DNA of 40,394 bases from Syntrophomonas palmitatica JCM 14374 (lineage in GTDB: Bacteria > Bacillota > Syntrophomonadia > Syntrophomonadales > Syntrophomonadaceae): assembly GCF_001311885.1 (NCBI RefSeq), contig NZ_BBCE01000021.1:1-40394 (forward strand). The letters are read 5' to 3'. Positions 18,064 through 27,281 of this stretch are shown piece by piece. The notes below the pieces were generated by a model. The model was given only the letters and a program-made list of their open reading frames with translations. It was not told the origin of the DNA and searched no databases. Numbering within the stretch: the stretch's first letter is position 1; every line of letters begins with the position of its first letter. A program made the translations under genes and the position numbers.

Positions 18064-18093
18064 TGTCATTGCCAGCGCAACTGAAGTAATCTT
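18064..18093. repeat. Degenerate REP-like repeat copy
   Basis: GTCATTGCCAGCGCAACTG followed by GTAATCTT resembles the half-element seen at 14127-14159, with several changes. It lies between the fmdB terminator and mobA. Confidence 0.5.
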
Positions 18094-18114
18094 GTTCTTA
18101 AGCTGGGAGGGAAA

Positions 18115-18717
18115 ATGGTTTATAAAGCTTGCGGGGCTATATTGGCCGGTGGAAAAAGCAGCCGCATGAAATTCAATAAAGCCTTTGCTAAAATTAATGA
18201 TAAAACGGTTCTAGAAATAATTATCGATAAGTTTACATCATTTTTTGCTGAAACCGTCATTATCAGCAATCAACCCGAACTTTTCAGAAATTTTGGTCTA
18301 AAGGTTTTCGAGGACGTCTATCCTTATTTGGGGCCGGTCGCTGGTATTCATGCCGCTCTTTATTATGCTCGTTTTGATCCGGTATTTATTTTAAGCTGTG
18401 ATATTCCCTTTATAAATATGGATATGGTTGCTTATATGATTGAGCGCATTGATGACCATCAGGCAGTAGCCATCGAAATGGACTCCTATATACACGCTAC
18501 AGCCGCGGCATATTCAAAAAGATGTTTGCCGGTTTTTCAGGATTGTCTGGAAAATGACAAACTGAAACTTACTCGTATTGTACAGGAAATGGACACCTTG
18601 ATATTAAGGGAAGATGAATTGCGGCAGTTTGGAAATTTATCTGAATTATTGCTTAACGTAAATGATCCGGTTACTCTAAAATTAGCCCAAGAAATAGCAG
18701 GGAGGTTGCGGCTGTGA
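18115..18717 (+). CDS. mobA: Molybdenum cofactor guanylyltransferase
   Basis: A 200-residue nucleotidyltransferase expected to attach GMP to molybdopterin, producing the bis-MGD form used by many Mo and W enzymes. The GTP-binding motif LAGGKSSRMKFNKAF is at residues 10-24, GPVAGIHAAL is near 75, and the metal-binding CDIPF near 97. It overlaps the next gene by 4 bases. It fits functionally with the tungstate uptake operon at the right end of the window. Confidence 0.9.
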   Translation: MVYKACGAILAGGKSSRMKFNKAFAKINDKTVLEIIIDKFTSFFAETVIISNQPELFRNFGLKVFEDVYPYLGPVAGIHAALYYARFDPVFILSCDIPFINMDMVAYMIERIDDHQAVAIEMDSYIHATAAAYSKRCLPVFQDCLENDKLKLTRIVQEMDTLILREDELRQFGNLSELLLNVNDPVTLKLAQEIAGRLRL

Positions 18718-19757
18718 GAGACCAACGCAAAACAGACCATATCCATATTGCAGTTAAAACCCCCGATGGCCCCTGTTCAAATGGCTTGCAGGACATGTTT
18801 CTAATCAACCAGTCAGTCCCTGAATTAGACCTGGAGGATATAGATCTAACCTGCGATTTTTTAGGCAAGAACCTGGAATATCCGTTAATAATAAATGCCA
18901 TTACAGGGGGAAACGAACAGGCCTACAGGATAAATCAGGGTTTATCATTATTAGCGGCCAAATATGGCCTGGCTATGGCAGTGGGTTCCCAAACCATAGC
19001 CATAAGGGACCCTGGATTGAGAGACAGTTTTAGAGTAGTCAGAGATAATAACCCCGAGGGGATAATTATGGCTAATGTGTCAGCCAACAGTACTGTAGAA
19101 GAAGCCCTGGCGGCAGTAGATATGATCGATGCCGATGGACTGCAGCTTCATTTTAACATTCCTCAGGAACTGGCTATGACAGAAGGTGATCGCAGGTTCA
19201 GGGGACTCCTGGAAAATGTGCAGAATATTGCCTCAGCCTGCAGAGTACCAGTTATAGCTAAAGAAGTAGGTTTCGGTTTCAGCCGTGAAAGTGTTTTTAT
19301 TCTTTCTGGTGCGGGTATTAAAACGTTTGATATTGGAGGCAGCGGCGGCAGCAATTTTATTGCCATTGAAGCCCAGAGGGGCGGAAACTTCAGCGATGTT
19401 AATGAATGGGGTATACCTACTGCTATAAGCCTGGGCGAAACAGTAAGTACGGGACTTGATCTGCAGGTAATAGCTTCAGGCGGTATTAGAACTGCCTTGG
19501 AAACAGCCAAGTGTATAGCTATGGGTGCTGATTTGGTTGGAATGGCGGGAACACTATTAAAAATACTTTTACAAAACGGTCTGCACAGCCTTGACGAATG
19601 GTTGGATAAATTTTTATTTAAACTCAAAGCTATCCTGCTCATGACCGGTTCCAAAAACATAGATGAACTGCAAAAATGCCCGCTGATAATCACAGGCAAT
19701 ACGGCTGCCTGGCTAAAAGCGCGCGGAATTGATGTAAGCAAATGGTCCCTTCGTTAG
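18714..19757 (+). CDS. fni: Type 2 isopentenyl-diphosphate delta-isomerase
   Basis: FMN- and NADPH-dependent enzyme of 347 residues that interconverts IPP and DMAPP. TDHIHIAV at the N terminus, ITGGNEQAYRIN, the QLHFN substrate motif, DIGGSGGSNFIAIEAQR and the FMN-site SGGIRTALE are all visible. It is expected to work after IspH, encoded 3 kb upstream. GTG start overlaps the mobA stop. Confidence 0.93.
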   Translation: MRDQRKTDHIHIAVKTPDGPCSNGLQDMFLINQSVPELDLEDIDLTCDFLGKNLEYPLIINAITGGNEQAYRINQGLSLLAAKYGLAMAVGSQTIAIRDPGLRDSFRVVRDNNPEGIIMANVSANSTVEEALAAVDMIDADGLQLHFNIPQELAMTEGDRRFRGLLENVQNIASACRVPVIAKEVGFGFSRESVFILSGAGIKTFDIGGSGGSNFIAIEAQRGGNFSDVNEWGIPTAISLGETVSTGLDLQVIASGGIRTALETAKCIAMGADLVGMAGTLLKILLQNGLHSLDEWLDKFLFKLKAILLMTGSKNIDELQKCPLIITGNTAAWLKARGIDVSKWSLR

Positions 19758-19861
19758 ACGGCAGATATAGACTACAGTGGATGCTATTCTCAAAATGATT
19801 TTCTTACTGCAGGGTAAGACAAAACCCTTCACTCATCACTCCTCGTGTTTCCCATCCCGAA

Positions 19862-19896
19862 AAGACATTTTAAATGTCTTGAATTCTGTGTATAAT
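19862..19896 (+). promoter_or_regulatory. Perfect palindrome beside a TATAAT box upstream of DUF1614 gene
   Basis: AAGACATTTTAAATGTCTT (19862-19880) is a perfect 9-base inverted repeat around one central T. TATAAT follows at 19891-19896, 79 bases before the DUF1614 start. The palindrome covers where a -35 box would be, so it is a good candidate operator for a dimeric regulator. Confidence 0.5.
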
Positions 19897-19974
19897 CTCT
19901 CTATTCTACATAAAAGGCGCCTGTGCTGGTCAAGCTAAATAAAACATTTTAATGCTGGAAAGGATGGAATGTAG

Positions 19975-20688
19975 ATGAGGACTTTCCCGTTTGGCTTGAT
20001 CGCGCTCCTGGTAGTATCCATATTGATCTATTTCGGCGCAGCCCACCGGGTCTTGGACCGCATGAGACTTACCGATAAATCAGCTCTGGCAGTAATTGCT
20101 GCCATTATTGTGGGCAGTTTTGTCGATATCCCGGTAACCGCTCGGGTGACCATTAATCTGGGGGGAATTATTGCTGTAATCTTGGCTTTCTATGTCCTGC
20201 TGGGCGCAGGTACCGCCATGGAAAAAATCCGCGCCGTAGTTGCAGCCGCAGTAACGGCTCTGGTATTGTTCCTGGCTGCGAGATATCTGGGGGCTGAACC
20301 CGAAAGCATTTTTATTGACCCTATTTATATCTATCCTATCGTTGCCGGTATAGTAGGTTATCTGGCAGGCCGTTCCCGGCGGGGCGCATTTTTTGCAGCG
20401 GTAATCGGCGTTCTGGCTTTAGATATTGGACAATATATCTACCTTGTCAGGACCGGAGTCAGGGGAACCGTGCATATAGGCGGAGCAGGCGCGTTTGACT
20501 CACTGGTTCTGGCTGGAATCCTGGCAGTATTATTGGCTGAGTTTATTGGGGAAACCCTGGAGAGAATTCAAGGAGGTCCGCGTACAGAGGACCGCCCTGA
20601 AGATTTGGTAAAAAATCTGCGTGAACCGGAACCTGCTCATAAACCCCTGCCGAAAGAATCTGAAAACGGGGGTGAGAATCATGAATAA
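19975..20688 (+). CDS. DUF1614 integral membrane protein
   Basis: A 237-residue membrane protein of the DUF1614 family with about six or seven hydrophobic segments and a charged, Pro/Glu-rich cytoplasmic tail from about residue 195. Motifs such as SFVDIPV and DSLVLAGILAVLLAEF are visible. Function is unknown. It overlaps the spoIIP-like gene by 8 bases and probably begins an operon with it and YIEGIA. Confidence 0.82.
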   Translation: MRTFPFGLIALLVVSILIYFGAAHRVLDRMRLTDKSALAVIAAIIVGSFVDIPVTARVTINLGGIIAVILAFYVLLGAGTAMEKIRAVVAAAVTALVLFLAARYLGAEPESIFIDPIYIYPIVAGIVGYLAGRSRRGAFFAAVIGVLALDIGQYIYLVRTGVRGTVHIGGAGAFDSLVLAGILAVLLAEFIGETLERIQGGPRTEDRPEDLVKNLREPEPAHKPLPKESENGGENHE

Positions 20689-21764
20689 AAAGAGTTTATG
20701 GTTAACGTTTATTATGCTGGCCATCTTTATCCTGGGAAGCTGCGCCCTGGCTGCGGGGCAGGATGAAAGACCGGTGGGACAGTATATGACCCTGGTTGAT
20801 GAAAACAATCAAATTATACTGCAGACAGGAAGTCAGGTATACAAAGGAGATGAATATATCAGCGCTGACAATTCGCGTTATAAAGTAGTTGAAGTGGTGG
20901 GCCGCACCGCCCGCTGTGTCTACAAAGGCAAAGAAACCATGCCGGAAGTAGGATATAACGCGCAAAAAAGTGCCTGGTACTTTAAAGATACAGCCATACC
21001 GGCGGTAAGCGGGAAAAAAGCCACGGTAGCTATATACCATACTCACAGTGATGAATCCTATGTGCAATGACGGGAAGGAAAGCATTAATGGCAATGGCGG
21101 CATCTATGACGTGGGGCAAAGTCTGTCTAATCGTTTAAAACAGCTGGGTTTTAATGTGATTTACAATAAAAACAACCATAATCCTCATGATATTAATGCC
21201 TATAACCGTTCGCGCAGAACTGCCGCGGCTTTATTAAAACAAAGACCCGATGCCATAATTGATGTGCATAGAGATGCAGTGCCAGCCGGTCAGTATCAAG
21301 CCAATGTAAACGGTAAAGAAGTTACCAAAGTTAAGCTGGTGGTTGGCAAACAAAATCCAAATATGAAAACCAACCTTGAGTTTGCTAAAAGAATGAAATC
21401 CATCATGGATAAAAAAGAACCGGGTCTGTCAAATGGCATATATATTGGCAAAGGCGATTACAACCAGGATCTCAGTCCTCATGCGATGTTGATTGAAGTT
21501 GGCGCTCACACTAATAACAAAGTCGAAGCGGAAAAAGGGGTAAGATTATTTGCGGATACCCTGCCTATGGTAATGGGTGTATCAACCAGCAATGCTAAAT
21601 CTGACTATAACAAAATAAATACCTCACAAAATCAGGCTGCCGCCAAACCCCTGGCCCAAGAAAACAGCTCGGCCTGGACCACTATATTGTTGATTCTGGT
21701 GATAGCAGCCGCAGTCGTGGGCGGATTTTACCTTTTGAATCGCAGGAACACGGAAAGGCCATAA
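20681..21764 (+). CDS. spoIIP: SpoIIP-like peptidoglycan hydrolase (frameshifted)
   Basis: Homologue of stage II sporulation protein P, the amidase/endopeptidase that thins septal peptidoglycan during engulfment. A signal peptide covers about the first 25 residues (LWLTFIMLAIFILGSCALA). The catalytic region has IYHTHSDESY, the DVHRDAV motif and LIEVGAHTNNKVEAEKG, which carry the expected metal ligands. A C-terminal membrane segment (TILLILVIAAAVVGGFYLL) ends the protein. The frame breaks at 21065 after ESYV and continues in another frame at NDGKESINGNGG. The conserved family reading ESYVPxDG suggests two missing bases (CCC read as C). Repaired length is about 361 residues. It starts inside the DUF1614 gene and shares the last base of its stop with YIEGIA. 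Confidence 0.85.
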
Positions 21765-22654
21765 TGGAAAACTATGGTCTAGTAATCTTATGTGGGGTTG
21801 TGGCTGGATTTTCAGCCCGATGGTTTATGTTGCGCAGTGATTACCGCCATTACCCCACCTGCCCCCATGGGCAGCTAACCCATCTCGCTTTGGGGTTTAT
21901 TGCTGCGGCTTTGGGAGCCGTAGCCGTACCAGCTTTGGCAAAACCTGATTTTGTGGCGGTTACCTTTTTAGTATTGGCAGCTCAGCAATTTCGCGATATA
22001 CGCAATATGGAACGTGAAACCATGATGAAATTAGAAGAGACCAAGCTGATTAAGAGGGGTACCGATTATATAGAAGGCATTGCCAGGGTTTTTGAGGCGC
22101 GAAATTATTTAGTAATAATGACAGCCGTTTTGACCAGTGGAGCGGTACACTTCTGGGGATGGAAATATGCTTTGTTAGTCGGGCCTGTATTAATAATAAT
22201 CTCTTTGCGTTTAATGACGGGTTCATATATCGGTGATATTGCTAATGTTCAATTGGCCCAAGTACATTTTGAAAACAGTATCTTAAAAGTCGGTGATGTG
22301 GTCATTATGAATATAGGGCTGGAGAAAACCCGGGAAAAGATACTGCAGGAAGGCCTAGGGGTTATTATCAAACCGGTTGATGATGATGCCCGGCTCACCT
22401 TGGATGCTCCGGGTCAGCGCATGGCTATTATTCATGATGTGGTTTCAATATTGGGCAGTAAAGTGGACGTGGGTGATACTGAACTTATGCCGGTAATCAG
22501 GAAACAAATTGACCAGGGTTACCTGGCCTTTTTTCTGTTGGCTAATGAACCCGATGGTGAATACCTTGTGGAAATTATAAAAAGGGTACCGGTTCTGGAA
22601 ACGGCTCGGGGGACCACACTAAGCAGCTTCTATGGCAGGAAGGCGGCTGATTGA
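21764..22654 (+). CDS. YIEGIA family membrane protein
   Basis: A 296-residue membrane protein that contains the family-defining motif DYIEGIARVFEARNYL near residue 103. Four or more hydrophobic segments lie in the first 150 residues, and a soluble C-terminal domain follows. The family is found in spore-forming Firmicutes, but its role is unknown to me. It overlaps the spoIIP-like gene before it and the small gene after it. Confidence 0.87.
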   Translation: MENYGLVILCGVVAGFSARWFMLRSDYRHYPTCPHGQLTHLALGFIAAALGAVAVPALAKPDFVAVTFLVLAAQQFRDIRNMERETMMKLEETKLIKRGTDYIEGIARVFEARNYLVIMTAVLTSGAVHFWGWKYALLVGPVLIIISLRLMTGSYIGDIANVQLAQVHFENSILKVGDVVIMNIGLEKTREKILQEGLGVIIKPVDDDARLTLDAPGQRMAIIHDVVSILGSKVDVGDTELMPVIRKQIDQGYLAFFLLANEPDGEYLVEIIKRVPVLETARGTTLSSFYGRKAAD

Positions 22655-22850
22655 GATAGATATTAGCATTAAAGAGTATATTTTAGCCATAGTAACCCTG
22701 GACCGGGAAAAGGTTGTATCCGCAGGTTGTCCCTTGATAGTAGCCGCAGATAAAGCAGAACAGGAAAAAATCAGCTTGTACCTGGCCAGTATACTGGATG
22801 GCGTAGTGCACGATCTGGAAAATGGCATTTTCTTTGTATGCAAACATTGA
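22632..22850 (+). CDS. Small YIEGIA partner protein (capping complex subunit)
   Basis: A 72-residue soluble protein that starts inside the end of the YIEGIA gene. It resembles the small protein usually encoded next to YIEGIA and described in databases as a capping complex subunit for it. Conserved features are IKEYILAIVTLDRE and a central GCPLIVA stretch. The overlap of 23 bases suggests translational coupling and a physical partnership. I infer no biochemical function. Confidence 0.75.
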   Translation: MAGRRLIEIDISIKEYILAIVTLDREKVVSAGCPLIVAADKAEQEKISLYLASILDGVVHDLENGIFFVCKH

Positions 22851-22898
22851 GAAGCGGTCTATCAAAATTTTATCTTGGTTAATTGGAGGTACATTCCT

Positions 22899-23378
22899 TT
22901 GAAAATAATCTATCACTGTTTTGGTGGATCTCATTCATCGGTAATAGCATCTGCATTACACCTCGGCTTAATTGACAAAAACCGTCTGCCCAGCATGGAC
23001 GAAATGATGGCTTTGCCATATTTTGATAAGACCAGTAAGGATGATTTTGGGTCGATTCGGTTTGTAGGCAAAGATGAATTTGATAACGAAATCTATGTAC
23101 TGGGCAAAAAAGGATTCGGCAATCGCTTTTCAGCATTGTTGGAGGGAGTGGCCGAAATACTCGGTGTCAGCGGGCAGGTTATGGCGGTTGATTGTATGAA
23201 TCGTGTAAATCTATTTATGAAACTAGGAGGTTTCACATCGCGCCGGGTGGGGATGGCCAATGTTGGCCGTCCGGTTCTGGGGAAAGGCACCAGGGAGGCC
23301 TTTTTCGATTTGGTTAACCTGGTTGAAATTACCCGTCTTAAAGTGCTAAACATAAATAAAACGCAGGTGCAGGTTTAA
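22899..23378 (+). CDS. DUF3189 family protein, first copy
   Basis: A protein of about 159 residues in the DUF3189 family. The N terminus reads KIIYHCFGGSHSSVIASALHLG, a P-loop-like Gly/Ser turn of unknown function. TTG at 22899 is preferred over an in-frame ATG at 22875 because GGAGGT lies about 9 bases before it and the family begins at this point. It shares its last base with the next gene, which is a diverged second copy. Confidence 0.83.
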   Translation: MKIIYHCFGGSHSSVIASALHLGLIDKNRLPSMDEMMALPYFDKTSKDDFGSIRFVGKDEFDNEIYVLGKKGFGNRFSALLEGVAEILGVSGQVMAVDCMNRVNLFMKLGGFTSRRVGMANVGRPVLGKGTREAFFDLVNLVEITRLKVLNINKTQVQV

Positions 23379-23818
23379 TGAAAATCATGTTTATTGGAAC
23401 CAGCGGAGTTCATCATCCGCTGTTGGCTGCTTATTCATTTTTAAATATAGCGGTGCAAGATTTAAATGACATGCCTGTTTTTGGTAACGCCAGACTGGAT
23501 GCTGCCGGATCGCCTTTATATATTGGGGAAGATTCTCGGGGCAACCAGGTTTATACGCTGGGAATGGGCAAGGAGGTGCTGTTGGGGAAGAAAGCTATCG
23601 AGGACCTGGTGAAAATACTGGGTTTTTCTTCACGCGATTTAATTGTTGAACCGGTAAGTGTACTCGGAGAAACATGGCTTCCCAGCCTAAATAAAATCTC
23701 GTTGTTTTTAGGCGGAAACTTTATACTTCGCCGCCTCTCATATCGGTTTCTAAGAATGCAGCACCGGCATATATTCCGACAGGTAAACGAAATCAGCAAG
23801 AAAATAGCCGCGGATTAA
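23378..23818 (+). CDS. DUF3189 family protein, second copy
   Basis: A 146-residue DUF3189 protein. KIMFIGTSGVHHPLLAAYSFL aligns with the start of the preceding gene, and VYTLGMGKEVLLGKKAIEDL aligns with VLGKKGFGNRFSALLEGV of the first copy. It is therefore a tandem paralogue. It lacks the FGGSHSS sequence of the first copy (IGTSGVHHP instead). The ATG overlaps the preceding stop (TAATG), so the pair is translationally coupled. Function unknown. Confidence 0.78.
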   Translation: MKIMFIGTSGVHHPLLAAYSFLNIAVQDLNDMPVFGNARLDAAGSPLYIGEDSRGNQVYTLGMGKEVLLGKKAIEDLVKILGFSSRDLIVEPVSVLGETWLPSLNKISLFLGGNFILRRLSYRFLRMQHRHIFRQVNEISKKIAAD

Positions 23819-23847
23819 CAGATTTGTATTATACTATATTTTACAAA

Positions 23848-23875
23848 TTGACTGTGACCTGCGGCCAGGTATAGT
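23848..23875 (+). promoter_or_regulatory. Sigma-A type promoter upstream of the DUF512 gene
   Basis: TTGACT at 23848-23853 and TATAGT at 23870-23875 with a 16-base spacer, about 100 bases before the start. It would drive DUF512, der, plsY and gpsA. Confidence 0.5.
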
Positions 23876-23978
23876 TGCAAACGAAAAACTGCTTTCATCA
23901 AATAAATTTCCCTTTTCCTGTGGCTTCAGTCTATGAGAAAATGTATCTTGAACTTACGTTTAAATGTGGGGGCAGAAA

Positions 23979-25283
23979 GTGAAAGCTCTTATCACAGGTA
24001 TTGCACCTGACAGCATTGCCGCAGAAGTGGGGATAGAATCGGGTGATTATTTATTATCCATAAATGGTCACAGGATTTATGATGTTCTTGACTATCAGTT
24101 CTATGCTCAGGAAGATTACATGATTCTGGAAATTGAAAAAGCGCGAGGCGAAGTTTGGTCTATAGAGATAGAAAAAGACTACGATGAAGATCTGGGGTTG
24201 GCGTTTGATGAACTGGTTTTTGACCGGATTAAATCCTGCCGAAACCGCTGCGTATTTTGTTTTGTCGATCAGCTTCCTCGCAAAATGCGTAAAACGTTAT
24301 ATGTAAAAGATGATGATTATAGGCTTTCGTTTTTAACCGGTAATTTCATAACCCTAAGTAATCTTAATGAAAAAGACTGGCAAAAGATTACCGGTATGCG
24401 TCTTAGCCCTTTATATATTTCCATCCATTGTTTGCGCCCGGAATTAAGGGCTGAAATTATGGGGAATGCAAAGGCCGCACACATTAAAGAGGATCTGCAG
24501 CGGCTGCAGGAAGCAGGAATAGAGGTGCATACCCAGGTGGTGCTCTGTCCCGGTATAAATGATGGTGAGGTGCTGGACGAGACTATCGCAGGTTTGGCCG
24601 ATTTATTCCCCATGGTACGTTCGATTGGCATAGTCCCGGTCGGTTTAACCGGTCACCGTGATAAACTCACTAACTTGAGGGCATTCACCAGTACGGAAGC
24701 CAGTGACCTGGTGAAAATGATTTCTGTGCGGCAGCGTGAATTCAGGAAACGCTTTAAAACTGGTTTTATCTATTTGGCTGATGAGTTTTTTATCTTATCC
24801 GGCCTGAATATTCCGCCAGCCAGGTATTATGATGATTATTGCCAGGTAGAAAATGGCATTGGCCTGGCCCGGATTCTGCTGGATGAATTTGCTGCCCTGG
24901 AAAAATTACTGCCAGATCGGATTAGTCCCAGGGAAGTATACCTGGTCACAGGAGTTTCAGCTTTACGGGTTTTACAGGATATTGTAAATCGACTTGATTT
25001 AATCAAAGGTCTTAAAGCGGAACTGGTTCCTGTAAACAACCGGTTTTTTGGAGGCAATGTTACTGTTACCGGTTTGTTAACCGGCAGAGACATTATAGCG
25101 GCCCTTGGGGATAAAAAGGGAATGGCTGTTGTTCTTCCGGGGGTTTTATTAAAACACAGTTCCAGTATGCTCCTGGATGATATAAGTATTGAAGATATTG
25201 AAAGGGAAACCGGAGCGAGGATATCTATTACGGATGGCAGTGCCCGATCCCTTGTGGAAGCGGTTCTAGGACAAACCCTGTAA
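23979..25283 (+). CDS. DUF512 family PDZ / radical SAM-like protein
   Basis: About 434 residues. An N-terminal PDZ-like domain ([26 protein letters not shown]) is followed by a radical SAM-like core with the cysteine cluster [13 protein letters not shown] near residue 90. A C-terminal DUF512 region contains [14 protein letters not shown] and the [16 protein letters not shown] stretch. The family is conserved in Clostridia and cyanobacteria next to der, and its reaction is unknown. GTG at 23979 is preferred over ATG at 23964 because the GTGGGGG ribosome site lies between them. Confidence 0.88.
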   Translation: MKALITGIAPDSIAAEVGIESGDYLLSINGHRIYDVLDYQFYAQEDYMILEIEKARGEVWSIEIEKDYDEDLGLAFDELVFDRIKSCRNRCVFCFVDQLPRKMRKTLYVKDDDYRLSFLTGNFITLSNLNEKDWQKITGMRLSPLYISIHCLRPELRAEIMGNAKAAHIKEDLQRLQEAGIEVHTQVVLCPGINDGEVLDETIAGLADLFPMVRSIGIVPVGLTGHRDKLTNLRAFTSTEASDLVKMISVRQREFRKRFKTGFIYLADEFFILSGLNIPPARYYDDYCQVENGIGLARILLDEFAALEKLLPDRISPREVYLVTGVSALRVLQDIVNRLDLIKGLKAELVPVNNRFFGGNVTVTGLLTGRDIIAALGDKKGMAVVLPGVLLKHSSSMLLDDISIEDIERETGARISITDGSARSLVEAVLGQTL

Positions 25284-25294
25284 GGAGGATTAAG

Positions 25295-26614
25295 ATGGGG
25301 AAACCGGTGGTAGCTATCGTTGGACGCCCCAATGTAGGTAAATCAACCCTGTTCAACCGTCTGGTGGGGGCAAGAAAAGCCATAGTTGAAGATGTACCGG
25401 GTGTTACCCGGGATCGGCTCTATGATAATACCGACTGGTCCGGCCGGGAGTTCATAATAATTGACACCGGTGGGATTCGTTTTGATGAAGGAGATATATT
25501 CTCTAAAGAGATAAAAATGCAGGCTGAAGTGGCCATAGAAGAAGCGGATGTCATAGTATTTGTTGTAGATGCCCGGGAGGGGATAACCACTGAAGATGAA
25601 GAAGTGGCGCAATTGCTGCGCCGGTCAGAAAAACCGGTAGTCCTGGCTGCCAACAAAGTAGAGAACTTTGACCGCCAGCTGGAGTATTTTGAATTTTATA
25701 ATCTGGGTTTGGGAGAACCTATACCGGTTTCTTCTATGCATGGCATGAACACCGATCAGCTGTTGGATGCGGTGATTGAAAAATTTCCGGATGCCGGACA
25801 GGAGGATGATGACCCCGATACTATAAAGATTGCTATTGTAGGCAGACCCAATGTGGGCAAATCTTCATTGGTCAATGCCTTTTTGGGTGAATCCCGGGTC
25901 ATTGTCAGTGATGTTCCCGGTACAACCAGGGATGCTATTGATACTCCATTTAAGTACAACGGCAAAAAGTACATATTGATTGATACTGCAGGGATCAGAA
26001 AGAAGTCGCGCATAAAAGAAAGCACCGAAAAATATAGTGTTATCCGGTCTTTAAAGAGCATTGAGAGAGCAGATGTGGTGCTTTTTTTGCTCGATGGCAC
26101 TGAAGGGGTTATCGAACAGGATAAAAGGATCGCAGGTTATATTCATGAAGAAGGCCGGGCTAATATTATCGTAGTTAACAAGTGGGACCTGGTTAAAAAA
26201 GATGAACACACTATGAACCGTTTTGATAAAGATATTCGTGAAGAGCTGAAATTCTTGTCTTATTCCCCGATTATGTATGTGTCAGCCGTTACCAAACAGC
26301 GCGTGTTTAAACTTCTGGAGATAGTAGATCTTGTAGCGGAACAGGCTGCTCGCCGTATTACTACCGCAGAACTCAACCGGGTGCTTAATGAAGCAATGAT
26401 GCTGAATCCTCTGCCAGGCGCCGGCAAACGCAAGGTGAAAATATATTATGCCACCCAGGTACGCATTACCCCGCCCAGTTTTGTCTTGTTCACCAATCAT
26501 CCAGATTTGGTGCACTTTTCATACCTGCGTTACCTGGAAAACGCGATGCGCAAGAATTTCGGTTTTGAGGGGACGCCGATTCGCTTGATAGTCAGAGAAA
26601 AGAGCGGTATTTAG
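25295..26614 (+). CDS. der: Ribosome assembly GTPase Der (EngA)
   Basis: Essential double GTPase of 439 residues for 50S subunit maturation. The two G domains start with [12 protein letters not shown] near residue 9 and [12 protein letters not shown] near 184. DTGG/DTAG and NKVE/NKWD motifs follow in each. The C-terminal KH-like domain ends with PIRLIVREK. It lies 11 bases after the DUF512 gene with AAGGAGG upstream of the ATG. Confidence 0.97.
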   Translation: MGKPVVAIVGRPNVGKSTLFNRLVGARKAIVEDVPGVTRDRLYDNTDWSGREFIIIDTGGIRFDEGDIFSKEIKMQAEVAIEEADVIVFVVDAREGITTEDEEVAQLLRRSEKPVVLAANKVENFDRQLEYFEFYNLGLGEPIPVSSMHGMNTDQLLDAVIEKFPDAGQEDDDPDTIKIAIVGRPNVGKSSLVNAFLGESRVIVSDVPGTTRDAIDTPFKYNGKKYILIDTAGIRKKSRIKESTEKYSVIRSLKSIERADVVLFLLDGTEGVIEQDKRIAGYIHEEGRANIIVVNKWDLVKKDEHTMNRFDKDIREELKFLSYSPIMYVSAVTKQRVFKLLEIVDLVAEQAARRITTAELNRVLNEAMMLNPLPGAGKRKVKIYYATQVRITPPSFVLFTNHPDLVHFSYLRYLENAMRKNFGFEGTPIRLIVREKSGI

Positions 26615-26647
26615 CGTTTAACAAATTATATTAGGGGGAGTTATTAG

Positions 26648-27235
26648 GTGAAATCGTTGGGGTTGGTTTTATTATGTTATATCATCGGGTCCATTCCTTT
26701 TTCCTATCTTTTTCCTCGCATATTTGCCAGGGTGGATGTGCGTTCCCGGGGCAGCGGCAATGTGGGAGCGACTAATGTTTTCCGTACCACGGGCCCGCTG
26801 GTGGCAGGTTTGGCTTTAGGCGGAGATTTATTTAAAGGTATAATCGCAGCCTGGATAGGCAATATAACTGGAACTAATATTATGATTATCATGTGTCCGG
26901 CTGCTGCCGCTATTGGTCACTGCTACCCGGTGTTTCTAAAATTTCGCGGCGGCAAAGCCGTGGCTACATCCGGAGGTATTGTACTGTTTTTCATGCCCAA
27001 AGTTGGTTTTATACTTTTGGCTTTGTTTGGCGGAATTACTCTTATTACACGTTACGTTTCCCTGGCCTCAATTACCGTAGCTTTGTTTCTGCCCCTACTG
27101 GCCATGTTCATGTATCAACCCGCGCCGTATGTAGTCCTCTGCTGGATTCTGGCTGTACTGGTTATCTATCGTCATCGCGAAAATATAATCCGATTAAGAG
27201 CGGGTACGGAAAGCAAAATAAACGACCGGGCATAG
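26648..27235 (+). CDS. plsY: Acyl-phosphate:glycerol-3-phosphate acyltransferase
   Basis: Membrane enzyme of 195 residues that transfers acyl groups from acyl phosphate to glycerol-3-phosphate, the first step of phospholipid synthesis. The signature SGNVGATNVFRTTG is near residue 37, FRGGKAVATSGG near 99, and IYRHREN near the end. Five membrane segments are apparent. GTG start with a GGGGG site upstream. Its product pathway is fed by the next gene, gpsA. Confidence 0.95.
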   Translation: MKSLGLVLLCYIIGSIPFSYLFPRIFARVDVRSRGSGNVGATNVFRTTGPLVAGLALGGDLFKGIIAAWIGNITGTNIMIIMCPAAAAIGHCYPVFLKFRGGKAVATSGGIVLFFMPKVGFILLALFGGITLITRYVSLASITVALFLPLLAMFMYQPAPYVVLCWILAVLVIYRHRENIIRLRAGTESKINDRA

Positions 27236-27281
27236 ATTGTATCCCCTAAGTATTCTTAAATCAATAGTGGTGGAGGTAGGG

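Noticed and set aside
19163..19741. Long antisense open frame (192 codons) within fni
   Set aside because: It lies wholly opposite a clear enzyme gene, has shadow-type composition and no family features. The same applies to the antisense frames within aroA, the first DAHP synthase and the ArsB/NhaD transporter.
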